DNA of 24,288 nucleotides from Crickella sp963642455. GTDB taxonomy: Bacteria > Bacillota > Clostridia > Peptostreptococcales > Anaerovoracaceae. A program made the position numbers and the translations under genes. Below the pieces are notes generated by a model. That model had not been told where the DNA came from. It worked only from the letters and a program-made list of their open reading frames with translations, and made no database searches. The stretch lies in the NCBI GenBank assembly GCA_963642455.1, contig CAVIGM010000022.1:1-24288 (forward strand), read 5' to 3'. Shown in pieces: positions 1 through 7,792 of this stretch (position 1 is its first letter; the number at the start of each line of letters is the position of its first letter).

Positions 1-100
1 TTTTTTCAATTAAATCATCGCCATGCCGCAAGAACTATGCTAAAATATTAACAATCAGATTAACGCACGAATTTTTTCTGTGATTAAACGATTAAACATT

Positions 101-154
101 TGAGTAATCGTCAATCAAATGCTGAGTAATCGTTAATCAAACGCTAATCAAACG
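101..154. repeat. 22-bp tandem repeat before the first gene
   Basis: Two adjacent 22-bp units (101-122 and 123-144, 20/22 identical, starting TGAGTAATCG) are followed by a partial third unit (145-154). Just upstream GATTAAAC occurs twice with period 8 (82-97). The array runs to the edge of the ribosome binding site of the oxidoreductase gene, so it lies in the 5' leader or promoter region. I see no convincing -35/-10 pair in 1-100. Confidence 0.85.
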
Positions 155-170
155 AAAGGAGAAGAACTTA

Positions 171-1691
171 ATGAGAAAATACGACGTTATTGTTGTCGGC
201 GCTGGTAATGGCGGACTTTCTGCTGCTGCTACTTTTGCAAAAGCCGGCAAGAAGGTACTCGTACTCGAGAAGCATAATCTTCCTGGTGGATGCGCAACAT
301 CCTTCAGAAGAGGCCGTTTCGAGTTCGAGGCGACTTTGCACGAAATGTGCAGAATGGGCCCAGAGGATGGAGATATCAGAGCTCTGCTTAACAGCTATGC
401 TCTTGATGTTGACTGGGTTGCAGTTGAGGAGGCTTTCAGATCGATTAACTATGATCCTGAGAACGGCTTCGATGTAACCATGCCTGTAGGCGTTGAGAAT
501 TTCATCGCTGAGATGGACAAGGCTGTTCCGGGTTGCGGCGACAAGGTTAGACAGATTCTTGAAATGGGCCGCATGTATAAGGACGGAGTTGACTGGCTTG
601 CAGCTCACAATAATGAGCCTAAGCCTCTCGCTAAGGTTGAGATGCTCGCTAAATACGCAGACCTTATGAAGACCGTTCCACAGACCACGGACGACATGCT
701 GAGGCGCTTCGAACTTCCTGACAAGGCAAGGGAGATTTTTGAATCCTACTGGGATTACGTATCGGCTGACTCGACGAGAATGAGCTTCGCCGTATATTGC
801 TACATGACCTACGTATATATTACACAGAAGCCTTGGATTGCAAGAGAGAGATCCCACGAGATTTCGATGGCCTTCGATGCGGCTATTCGCTCCATGGGCG
901 GAGACATTTGGTACAACACCGAGGTTACCAAGATCGATATCAAGAATGGCAAAGCCTGCGGCGTTGAGCTTGCGACGGGCCAGTATATCGAGTGCGAGAA
1001 CATCATGGCCAACCTTATGCCTCATGTTGTATGGGGCCGCCTTGTTGATCCTAAGGAAGTTCCTGAGAGAGAAAAGAAGCTTATCGCTGCACGTACAATG
1101 GGCCAGCACAGCTGCACCGTCTACCTCGGACTTGACATTCCTTACGAGAAGCTCGGCTTCAAGGCTTACGACACCTTCGTTCGTTTCAACGGAGATACAA
1201 GGAAGCAGTACCTTTCTTGCAACAGCATAGACACACACAAGGACTACTGCGTAACTATCATCAACGAAGTAATTCCTGACTGCACACCTGAGGGCACCTG
1301 CATGGTACAGTTCGCTAAATTCTATACGGAAGATCCTTTTGCAGGCGTAACAGAGGAGAACTACTTCGAGATTAAGGACAGAATCGCAAAAGAAACGGTC
1401 GAGCACTTCGAGAATCTCGTTGGAATCGACTTGAAGAACCACATCGAGGAAATCGTAGTCGCATCACCTGTTACATGGGCAAGATACCTTGGCACACCTA
1501 AGGGAACCGTATACGGCTACGAGCCAAGCACTTGGGACGGAATGTTCCCACGTGTTCAATCGGGACACAAGCTTGACCACACGGTAGACGGCCTGAGATT
1601 CTGCGGTGGCCACGGAACTTGCATGGACGGATACAGCCAGGCTTACCTTAGCGGTAATGAGCAGGCTAAGTACATGCTCGAGGAAATGTAG
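171..1691 (+). CDS. FAD-dependent oxidoreductase, phytoene desaturase / retinol saturase-like
   Basis: Predicted flavoprotein of 506 residues. The N-terminus has a dinucleotide-binding fold with GAGNGG at residues 10-15, an acidic strand end (VLVLEKH) and then PGGCATSF, the arrangement seen in the carotenoid desaturase/isomerase and retinol saturase superfamily. Near the C-terminus, GLRFCGGHGTCMDGYSQA resembles the second FAD-contacting motif of that family. The start is an ATG preceded by AAAGGAG at good spacing. The next gene begins 18 bp downstream and encodes a flavin/2Fe-2S reductase, so the two probably form an operon and an electron-transfer pair. No carotenoid genes are nearby, so a carotenoid substrate is unlikely; reduction or isomerisation of an unsaturated lipid or other anaerobic substrate is a guess. 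Family assignment is fairly sure, substrate unknown. Confidence 0.85.
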   Translation: MRKYDVIVVGAGNGGLSAAATFAKAGKKVLVLEKHNLPGGCATSFRRGRFEFEATLHEMCRMGPEDGDIRALLNSYALDVDWVAVEEAFRSINYDPENGFDVTMPVGVENFIAEMDKAVPGCGDKVRQILEMGRMYKDGVDWLAAHNNEPKPLAKVEMLAKYADLMKTVPQTTDDMLRRFELPDKAREIFESYWDYVSADSTRMSFAVYCYMTYVYITQKPWIARERSHEISMAFDAAIRSMGGDIWYNTEVTKIDIKNGKACGVELATGQYIECENIMANLMPHVVWGRLVDPKEVPEREKKLIAARTMGQHSCTVYLGLDIPYEKLGFKAYDTFVRFNGDTRKQYLSCNSIDTHKDYCVTIINEVIPDCTPEGTCMVQFAKFYTEDPFAGVTEENYFEIKDRIAKETVEHFENLVGIDLKNHIEEIVVASPVTWARYLGTPKGTVYGYEPSTWDGMFPRVQSGHKLDHTVDGLRFCGGHGTCMDGYSQAYLSGNEQAKYMLEEM

Positions 1692-1709
1692 TAGAAGGAG
1701 GACAGATAA

Positions 1710-2954
1710 ATGGCTAAATATAATTATGATAAATCAGTCCTCAAAGGACTCGGAGTTGGGGCTTTTCTCGGAGAGGTTAAGCTTCGTGAGCAGCATATTG
1801 CGGAAGCTCCAGCAAACGAAATCAAGACAGAATATGCAGCTAATATCGTTGCAAAGAAGCTCCACCCTCACTATCAGATGGTTAAGGTTGGAGAAGTAAC
1901 GGAGTTGAAGGATGCTAAGCTCTACAAGCTCGTTCCTAATGCTGAGAAAGGAACCGCAGAACTTGCGTATTTCAGAGCAGGCCAGTATATCAGCGTTTTC
2001 CTTCCAATGGAGGCAGACGAGAACGGACTTCACTCGCTTAGCACCAAGCCATATTCACTTTGCTCAAGCCCTAAGGCAGCACTCGGCTCAGACGACAATT
2101 ATTATTGCATTTGCATAAAGAAATCCGCAAAGGGATATGCGTCAGAATACATTCTGAACAACTGGAAGAAAGGCTCTGAGGTAACCATTTCCGGACCTCT
2201 CGGACACTTCTATTTCCAGGAACTTAGAGATGCAGACAATATCGTTGCGGCTGCTGGCGGAAGCGGAATTACACCTTTCCTTTCGATGGCGGGCGCAGTA
2301 GCTGACGGCCTTGAGAGCTTCAACCTGACAATCCTCTACGGCAGCAAGAAGGAAGAGGATATACTTTTGAAGGATGAACTTGACGCTATCGTTGCAAGGT
2401 CAAATGGCAAGGTTAAGGTAGTGCACGTTCTTTCTGATGAGAAGAAGGAAGGCTATGAAGAGGGTTTTGTTACAGCTGAGCTTATTAAGAAATACGGCGA
2501 GGCAATGGGCAAGGATTATTCGCTCTATGTATGCGGACCTAAGGCGATGTATAAATTCCTCCATGGAGAGGTTGACAAGCTCGGACTTAGCAAGAGAAGA
2601 GCGCGCTTCGAGGTTGCAGGCGAATACGGCGATCCAACAGCAAGCCCTGAATATAAAGGCGATGCAAATGCTGAATACAAGATCGTAGTTCTTGTAAGAG
2701 GAGAGTCTAAGACGATAAGCTGCAAGGGCAACGAGACCATTATGGACGCTGTTCAGAAGGCTGGAATTGCACTCACTTCGGACTGCAGAAGCGGAGAATG
2801 TGGATGGTGCCATTCGAGACTCATTTGCGGAGACGTCTTCATTCCATCTGAGGCAGACGGAAGAAGAATGGCGGACAAGAAGTTCGGATGGATTCACCCA
2901 TGCGTAACATATCCGCTCTCCGACGTAGAAATCGAGGTCTTCCCTGTTTTCTAA
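1710..2954 (+). CDS. FNR-type FAD/NAD(P) reductase with C-terminal 2Fe-2S ferredoxin domain
   Basis: 414 residues. After an N-terminal extension of about 45 residues comes a ferredoxin-NADP reductase module: a flavin-binding stretch with KPYSLCSSP, GPLGHFYF, the nucleotide-binding motif AAGGSGITPF and the terminal YVCGPKAMY. The last 90 residues form a plant-type 2Fe-2S domain with C359, C364, C367 and C398 (CRSGECGWC, then HPC). This order is that of class IB-like oxygenase and reductase electron-transfer proteins. It probably passes electrons from NAD(P)H, or to it, for the upstream FAD oxidoreductase (18-bp spacing, shared ribosome-site style AGGAGG). A hydrophilic N-terminal segment not needed for the reductase fold may mediate docking to the partner. 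A terminator follows at once. Partner assignment is inferred from adjacency only. Confidence 0.87.
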   Translation: MAKYNYDKSVLKGLGVGAFLGEVKLREQHIAEAPANEIKTEYAANIVAKKLHPHYQMVKVGEVTELKDAKLYKLVPNAEKGTAELAYFRAGQYISVFLPMEADENGLHSLSTKPYSLCSSPKAALGSDDNYYCICIKKSAKGYASEYILNNWKKGSEVTISGPLGHFYFQELRDADNIVAAAGGSGITPFLSMAGAVADGLESFNLTILYGSKKEEDILLKDELDAIVARSNGKVKVVHVLSDEKKEGYEEGFVTAELIKKYGEAMGKDYSLYVCGPKAMYKFLHGEVDKLGLSKRRARFEVAGEYGDPTASPEYKGDANAEYKIVVLVRGESKTISCKGNETIMDAVQKAGIALTSDCRSGECGWCHSRLICGDVFIPSEADGRRMADKKFGWIHPCVTYPLSDVEIEVFPVF

Positions 2955-2973
2955 GATGAACTCGTGAAGACTT

Positions 2974-3005
2974 GGGGAACGTCACTTCAAAGGCGTTCCC
3001 CTTTT
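2974..3005 (+). terminator. Rho-independent terminator of the redox pair
   Basis: A perfect 8-bp stem, GGGGAACG (2974-2981) with CGTTCCCC (2994-3001), a 12-nt loop, then TTTTA. It lies 20 bp after the stop of the reductase gene and directly before the metG promoter. Confidence 0.85.
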
Positions 3006-3008
3006 ATA

Positions 3009-3037
3009 TTGAAAAAACAACGCTTTCAATATATAAT
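3009..3037 (+). promoter_or_regulatory. Sigma-A promoter of metG
   Basis: TTGAAA (3009-3014), 17-bp spacer, TATAAT (3032-3037). The leader to metG would be only about 65 nt, too short for a T-box. Confidence 0.8.
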
Positions 3038-3108
3038 ATTAGGCGCTAATGAATCCCATAAGTGCGCGGGAATTACGCAAGAATTAAGTAAGAGAAAGGC
3101 AAATAGAA

Positions 3109-4695
3109 ATGACAGAGAATAAGGGAACATATTATATTACAACGCCAATATATTATCCAAGTGCCAAGCTGCATATCGGACACACATACTGCACGGTAAT
3201 GGCGGATGCTATGGCACGATTCAAGAGACTGTCAGGCTATGATGTTAGATTTCTTACAGGAACTGACGAGCACGGACAGAAGATCGAGAAGTGCGCGGAA
3301 GAGGCGGGCTGCACACCACAGGAATATGTGGATAAGGTTGTTGAGACTATCATTAGGCTATGGGGCAAGATGGAAATCAGCTATGACGATTTCATCAGAA
3401 CGACAGAGCCAAGACATATAGAGAGAGTTCAGAAGATTTTCATGAAGATGTACGAGAAAGGTGACATCTACAAAGGCTACTACGAGGGCTGGTATTGCAC
3501 ACCTTGCGAATCCTTCTGGACAGAGACGCAGCTTGAGGACGGCAAGTGCCCTGACTGCGGAAGACCAGTTAAGAAGATGAAGGAAGAAGCATATTTCTTC
3601 AAGCTTTCGGCTTATCAGGATAAGCTGCTTAAGCTCTTCAAGGAGAACCCTGACTTCCTTCAGCCTGACAGTAGAAGAAACGAAATGATTGCTTTTGTAG
3701 AGCAGGGACTTGAGGACCTTTGCATTTCGAGATCCGAATTTGACTGGGGAATTCCAGTTCCTATCGACGAGGACCATGTCATCTATGTATGGCTCGACGC
3801 TCTGTCAAATTACATCACGGCTCTCGGCTACGGCAGCGATGACGAGTCTTTATATAAGAAATATTGGCCTGTAAATGTTCATCTTGTCGGTAAGGAAATC
3901 GTAAGATTCCACTCAATCATTTGGCCTGCAATGCTTATGTCGATTGATGAACCACTGCCTAAGCAGGTGCTCGGACACGGCTGGCTTCTGATTGACGGCG
4001 GCAAAATGTCGAAGTCCAAAGGCAATGTTGTCGACCCTGAGATTCTCATCGACAGATACGGAATTGACTCGCTTAAATATTTCCTCTTAAGAGAATATAC
4101 CTTCGGACAAGACGGCCTTTACACTAACGAAGTTATGCTCAAGAGACTTAATTACGACCTTGCTAACGACCTTGGCAATCTGCTGTCGAGAACCGTAAGC
4201 ATGGTTGAGAAATATTGCGGCGGCATGATTCCTGCGGCAACAACCAAGGACGACATCGACAAGGAGCTCATTGATATGGCAGTTGCTGCTGCTGGCAAGG
4301 TTGAGGAGAAGATGGACCAGTTCCAGTTCAACCTCGCTCTTGAGGAAATTTGGGTTCTTATAAGAAGAGCCAACAAATATATCGACGAGAAGACGCCTTG
4401 GACTCTTGCAAAAGACGAGAGCAAGAAGGCCGAGCTCGATACAGTTATGAGAAATCTCGTTGAGAGCCTCAGAATCGTATCAATTCTCATCGAGCCTTTT
4501 ATGCATACAACAACGGAGCGCATGAGAGAGCAGCTCGGCATTGCTGATTGTCCAGTCGATTGGAATGACGCCTTTGAATTCTATAAAATGGACGGCCGCA
4601 AGGTTGCAAAGGGCGAGCAGCTCTTCCCAAGACTCGACATCGAGAAGGAGCTTGCGGCCCTCGAGGAAATCCGCCTCGCGAACCTCGCGAACTAA
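3109..4695 (+). CDS. metG: Methionyl-tRNA synthetase, short form
   Basis: Class I aminoacyl-tRNA synthetase charging tRNA-Met. HIGH is at residues 22-25, KMSKS at 299-303, and the zinc knuckle uses C130, C133, C147 and C150 (CTPC, CPDC). The anticodon-binding helical domain follows (about 370-510). At 528 residues the protein lacks the C-terminal EMAPII/Trbp111-like tRNA-binding and dimerisation domain found in many Bacillota MetG of about 640-660 residues, so it is probably monomeric. The ATG has a weak upstream site (AGAAAGG). The reading frame is intact to a natural stop, so this is a short form rather than a truncation by frameshift; the GC-rich repeat tract directly downstream shows no recognisable domain remnant. 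It precedes tatD, as in many Bacillota. Confidence 0.97.
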   Translation: MTENKGTYYITTPIYYPSAKLHIGHTYCTVMADAMARFKRLSGYDVRFLTGTDEHGQKIEKCAEEAGCTPQEYVDKVVETIIRLWGKMEISYDDFIRTTEPRHIERVQKIFMKMYEKGDIYKGYYEGWYCTPCESFWTETQLEDGKCPDCGRPVKKMKEEAYFFKLSAYQDKLLKLFKENPDFLQPDSRRNEMIAFVEQGLEDLCISRSEFDWGIPVPIDEDHVIYVWLDALSNYITALGYGSDDESLYKKYWPVNVHLVGKEIVRFHSIIWPAMLMSIDEPLPKQVLGHGWLLIDGGKMSKSKGNVVDPEILIDRYGIDSLKYFLLREYTFGQDGLYTNEVMLKRLNYDLANDLGNLLSRTVSMVEKYCGGMIPAATTKDDIDKELIDMAVAAAGKVEEKMDQFQFNLALEEIWVLIRRANKYIDEKTPWTLAKDESKKAELDTVMRNLVESLRIVSILIEPFMHTTTERMREQLGIADCPVDWNDAFEFYKMDGRKVAKGEQLFPRLDIEKELAALEEIRLANLAN

Positions 4696-4707
4696 GGCGA
4701 GGAAGCG

Positions 4708-4813
4708 GTGCGCGCAGGCGCGCGGATTAAAGCGCGTAAGCGCTTGACGTGGCGCTGACGCAGGCGCTGGATCAAGCGCCGCGCACAACATAAGCGACGC
4801 AAGCGCGCGAACA
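4708..4813. repeat. Degenerate GCGC-centred repeat tract
   Basis: Many GCGC cores separated by short linkers; from 4740 to 4787 the GCGC starts recur every 12 bp (4740, 4752, 4764, 4776). ACAACATAA occurs twice towards the end. It is far GC-richer than the flanks and would fold readily as RNA. Function unknown. Confidence 0.7.
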
Positions 4814-4830
4814 ACATAAATATAATAAGG

Positions 4831-4855
4831 TAAGGGCCTCGAAGAGGCCCTTATT
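4831..4855 (+). terminator. Rho-independent terminator after metG
   Basis: TAAGGGCCTC (4831-4840) pairs with GAGGCCCTTA (4844-4853) around a 3-nt loop, followed by a short T-containing tail. The stem is strong and the U-tract weak. It lies 136 bp after the metG stop. Confidence 0.75.
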
Positions 4856-4889
4856 CATTGTAAATACCAAATTGCAACGATATACTAAT

Positions 4890-4925
4890 GATGAATATAT
4901 AGATGAATACAAGGATGAACTTGGT
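4890..4925. repeat. Three 12-bp tandem units (GATGAA...)
   Basis: Units GATGAATATATA (4890-4901), GATGAATACAAG (4902-4913) and GATGAACTTGGT (4914-4925) share the GATGAA core at exact 12-bp spacing. They lie between the metG terminator and tatD and may overlap the tatD promoter. Confidence 0.75.
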
Positions 4926-5038
4926 ACACCACTGACTTCGAGGGTGAATTTCAAAAATCCGTTCGTTTTTGCGATTTTCGAGCGCTGTCGGCGATTCCGC
5001 GGAGGACCGCACAACACAGATTTCTAAAGGAGAATACA

Positions 5039-5872
5039 ATGGCTAAGCTACTTGACGCACACACACATCTTAATTTCGACGAATACACAGACGAGGAAAG
5101 AGCCGCACGCGCGAAGACCATAGAAGATTCCCAAATAGCCCTTGTCATTGACGCGGGAGATTCGGTAGAATCAAGCAAGCAAGCGCTGAGCGATGCGCAC
5201 AAATATCCTTGGTGCTATGCGGCTGTGGGCATTCATCCCGAGCATGCCAAGGAGGCGACCGATGAGGACATCGAGAAGATAAAGGAGCTTGCGGCCGACG
5301 AGCGCGCAGTGGCAATCGGCGAGATAGGCCTTGATTTTTATTATGGCAAAGAAGACCGCGAGGAGCAGATTGAACTCTTTCGCAAGCAGCTTAGGCTCGC
5401 AATCGAGCTTAAGCTACCGATTATGATTCACACAAGGGATGCCAACCAGCTTACGATGGACATTCTCGAAGAGGAGGGGGCTTTCGATAAGGCGAGGACC
5501 GATGCTTTTCCGCAAAGACCGTCGGCTCAAGGCGGCACCGAGCCAGACGCCAGGGTGCAACTTCACTGTTTTAGTGGTTCGCCCGAGCTTGCCCTCGAAT
5601 ATGTCAGAAAGGGAGCGACGATTTCGCTTGGCGGCCCTATCACTTTCAAGAATGGAAAAAAAGCGGCGGAGGTTGCGAGGGTGGTGCCGGCAGAATATCT
5701 TCTGACAGAGACGGACGCGCCTTTCCTTGCGCCCGAGCCTTTGAGAGGAAGGCCCAACAGGTCGGAATATGTTGAGCACGTGCTTAGAAGGATGGCGATT
5801 CTCAAAGGCATGGATTACGAGGAGCTTGCCGAGATAATTCTGGCCAACGGCAAGCGGTTCTTCGGCATTTAA
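5039..5872 (+). CDS. tatD: TatD family metal-dependent hydrolase / 3'-5' DNase
   Basis: 277 residues, TIM-barrel amidohydrolase superfamily. Metal ligands are visible: H8 and H10 in DAHTHLN, E95 in GEIGLDFYY, the His of IMIHTRDA, the His of LHCFSGS and the Asp of TETDAPFL. The ATG has an AAAGGAG site at ideal spacing. The family is usually about 255-260 residues; here an extra stretch of about 20 residues, rich in Arg, Pro and Gly, sits between the helix ending FDKA and the strand before LHCFSG (about residues 157-176). It lies in a loop, so activity is probably kept. TatD proteins act as exonucleases or deoxyribonucleases on DNA or RNA ends; the exact substrate cannot be read from sequence. 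It follows metG as in many Bacillota. Confidence 0.95.
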   Translation: MAKLLDAHTHLNFDEYTDEERAARAKTIEDSQIALVIDAGDSVESSKQALSDAHKYPWCYAAVGIHPEHAKEATDEDIEKIKELAADERAVAIGEIGLDFYYGKEDREEQIELFRKQLRLAIELKLPIMIHTRDANQLTMDILEEEGAFDKARTDAFPQRPSAQGGTEPDARVQLHCFSGSPELALEYVRKGATISLGGPITFKNGKKAAEVARVVPAEYLLTETDAPFLAPEPLRGRPNRSEYVEHVLRRMAILKGMDYEELAEIILANGKRFFGI

Positions 5873-5888
5873 GTTGAATAGAATTTGA

Positions 5889-6012
5889 ACGGAAATCGGA
5901 TCACAGAAGAACGGCGGAAATTGGGCTGGCTTGAATGCTCAGAACCGAATTCAAATCACGGAAATCAGATCACAGAAGAACGACGATGAACGCTCAGCAC
6001 CGAGTTCAAATG
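5889..6012. repeat. Tandem repeat between tatD and tilS
   Basis: Two composite units. Unit 1 (5889-5957, 69 nt) and unit 2 (5958-6012, 55 nt) share a first block (5889-5916 and 5958-5985, 26/28 identical, beginning ACGGAAATC) and a second block (5933-5956 and 5988-6011, 21/24 identical, ending TTCAAAT). Unit 2 lacks about 14 nt between the blocks. A partial third copy (ACGGAATTCAAAT) follows at about 6013. The rest of this 198-bp gap holds only the tilS ribosome site. Confidence 0.85.
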
Positions 6013-6070
6013 ACGGAATTCAAATCAAATACAATCTAATTCGAAATCACTCATAACAAAAGGAGGCGAA

Positions 6071-7792
6071 ATGGCAACAAGAGGCGGTGACAAGATCACA
6101 AGGAAAATAATATCGAGGGTACTCGAAACAGAAGTTATACCACGTGGAAGCACGGTAATTCTCGGATTTTCGGGAGGGCCGGATTCACTATGTCTTTTGC
6201 ATGTTCTGTATACGCTGTCGGATGAGCTCGAACTTAATATTGTCCCTGTGCACGTCAATCATAAGCTAAGGGGCGAGAAGTCCGACCAGGAAGCGGCGAA
6301 TGCGATTGCAATTTGCAACAAATGGGATTTGCCATGTCATACTTTTGAGGCGGACTGCACAGGACTTGCTAAGGCGCTATCTGTTTCGAACGAGGAGGCA
6401 GGCCGCATAATCAGATACGAGATTTTCGATGAGGTGGCACTGGCTTATGAGAAAGCTCTCTTGCTTGGGATAGGCGGCGCGGAGCATGAAGGAATTCAGG
6501 ACGATAGATCCGCTTATGTAGATGCGGTACTTAAGGGCATAATAAGCGACGATTTCGACGGCAAATTCGGCGGCAACTTCGGCGGCGATTACGCTTATTA
6601 CGATTACGACGACGAATTCGGCGGCGAGTACGGCGNNNNNNNNNNNNNNNNNNNNNNNNNNNNNNNNNNNNNNNNNNNNNNNNNNNNNNNNNNNGAATTC
6701 GACGAGCCGGGCAATTACGAGAGCTCGAGGCGAAACGACAGAATTTTTATTGCGGTGGCGCACAATGCCGACGACCAGAGCGAGACGGTGCTATTCAGAC
6801 TGCTCAGAGGAACGGGCGTGCACGGACTTGCCGGAATAAGCAGCGCAAGGCTTTCCGCGGAGGGCTTTATAATCGCAAGACCTCTTCTCGATGTTTCAAG
6901 AGCGGACATCGAGGCATATATTAAGGAGAATAAGCTTAAGCCTAATATGGACGAGAGCAACGAGTCGACCGACTATACGAGGAACAAGATCAGAAATGAG
7001 CTGCTCCCTTACCTTGAGAAGAATTACAATCCTAATGTCAAAGAGGCTCTGAGAAGATATGCGATGATAGCCGAGCTTGACGACAACTTCATGGATGGAA
7101 TTGCAAAAGGAGCATTCCTTGATGTCGTAGAGGTCAAAGACGACAATATTATTCTCGACATAGACAAGTTAGAAGATATGCATATTGCAGTCATCCGAAG
7201 GGTTATTGTCATCATTCTGTCCGGGTTTGGGCCTACAGACAGCATAAGCTTCGAGCTTATCGGCAATCTTCTTAATCTGCTATATTCCGAGAATCCGTCG
7301 GCGCAGATAAGTCTTCCAAATGGCTTCGTTGCCTGTCGCGAATACAACACGCTTGTTTTCAGAAAGGCGAACGAGGACGACAAGGTGGATCCTTGCGAGG
7401 GCCTTCGACTCATGCCACAGATTATGAAGAGAAAAGCTTTTATGCCGGCAGACGACGAGCTCTATGCAGCCTTCGACTTCGATGCCTTTAGCGAGAAGTA
7501 TCCGGGAAGAGTGGGCGAAATCGTGCTTCGTACAAGACGCGAGGGCGACTATATCGCAATTAAGGACGGCAAAAGCAAGAAGCTGCAGGATTATTTGGTG
7601 GACTCAAAGGTCAAGAAATCCGAAAGAGATGACATTCTTCTTGTCGCTATAGAGAACGAAATTCTGTGGATAATTCCAAGCGCAAATCTTCCAACTGCAC
7701 AGCAGCGAGACAAGGGTAAATATTCACAGAACTATCAGATAAATGACACCACCGAAAGGGTGCTCTTCCTTGAATTAGTGGATTCTCTATGA
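6071..7792 (+). CDS. tilS: tRNA(Ile)-lysidine synthase with large acidic/Gly-rich insertion
   Basis: TilS converts C34 of the CAU-anticodon tRNA-Ile to lysidine, so it reads AUA as Ile; the gene is normally essential. The N-type ATP pyrophosphatase loop is SGGPDS (residues 34-39); HNADDQSETVLFRLLRGTG (about 230 onwards) is the second catalytic region, and the C-terminal TilS domain is seen in RTRREGDYI...KKLQDYLVD. The ATG follows AGGAGG (6061-6066). The family is usually about 450-480 residues; this one is about 573. The excess lies between the helix ending AYEKAL (about 131) and RIFIAVAHNADDQ (about 224), a span normally only a few residues long. It contains KFGGNFGG, a Tyr/Asp-rich run and a 59-nt gap of undetermined bases. 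The frame continues across the gap. hpt, often found between tilS and ftsH, is absent. Confidence 0.95.
   Translation: MATRGGDKITRKIISRVLETEVIPRGSTVILGFSGGPDSLCLLHVLYTLSDELELNIVPVHVNHKLRGEKSDQEAANAIAICNKWDLPCHTFEADCTGLAKALSVSNEEAGRIIRYEIFDEVALAYEKALLLGIGGAEHEGIQDDRSAYVDAVLKGIISDDFDGKFGGNFGGDYAYYDYDDEFGGEYGXXXXXXXXXXXXXXXXXXXXEFDEPGNYESSRRNDRIFIAVAHNADDQSETVLFRLLRGTGVHGLAGISSARLSAEGFIIARPLLDVSRADIEAYIKENKLKPNMDESNESTDYTRNKIRNELLPYLEKNYNPNVKEALRRYAMIAELDDNFMDGIAKGAFLDVVEVKDDNIILDIDKLEDMHIAVIRRVIVIILSGFGPTDSISFELIGNLLNLLYSENPSAQISLPNGFVACREYNTLVFRKANEDDKVDPCEGLRLMPQIMKRKAFMPADDELYAAFDFDAFSEKYPGRVGEIVLRTRREGDYIAIKDGKSKKLQDYLVDSKVKKSERDDILLVAIENEILWIIPSANLPTAQQRDKGKYSQNYQINDTTERVLFLELVDSL
6550..6635 (+). 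repeat. 12-nt-based coding repeat inside the tilS insertion
   Basis: Gly-Gly-rich codons recur with roughly 12-nt (4-residue) steps: GKFG, GNFG, then Tyr/Asp variants and again EFGGEYG, right up to the undetermined bases. TTCGGCGGC occurs three times. The repeat probably continues into the gap. Confidence 0.7.
6636..6694. other. 59-nt assembly gap inside tilS
   Basis: A run of N within the low-complexity insertion. The TilS frame resumes correctly after it, so the stated gap length is compatible with an uninterrupted gene. Confidence 0.95.

Larger units (their letters stand above)
4696..5038. other. 343-bp metG-tatD intergenic region
   Basis: This long gap holds a GC-rich repeat tract (about 4708-4813), the metG terminator (4831-4855), an AT-rich 12-bp tandem repeat (4890-4925) and the tatD ribosome site (AAAGGAG, 5026-5032). 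A weak promoter is possible: TTGCAA at 4872-4877, 18 bp, TATATA at 4896-4901, the last overlapping the first 12-bp unit. No ORF or RNA gene is convincing here. Confidence 0.6.

Noticed and set aside
168..1442. 424-residue open frame on the minus strand
   Set aside because: It is antisense to the clear FAD oxidoreductase, shows no motif, and arises because sense codons that give antisense stops are rare in this genome.
3038..3108. T-box riboswitch upstream of metG
   Set aside because: The leader is about 65 nt, with no T-box sequence or specifier stem.
4708..4925. CRISPR array
   Set aside because: Units are 12 bp, degenerate and contiguous, with no spacers and no cas genes.
5889..6012. Insertion-sequence remnant
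   Set aside because: No terminal inverted repeats, target duplication or transposase fragment; the structure is a simple direct tandem repeat.
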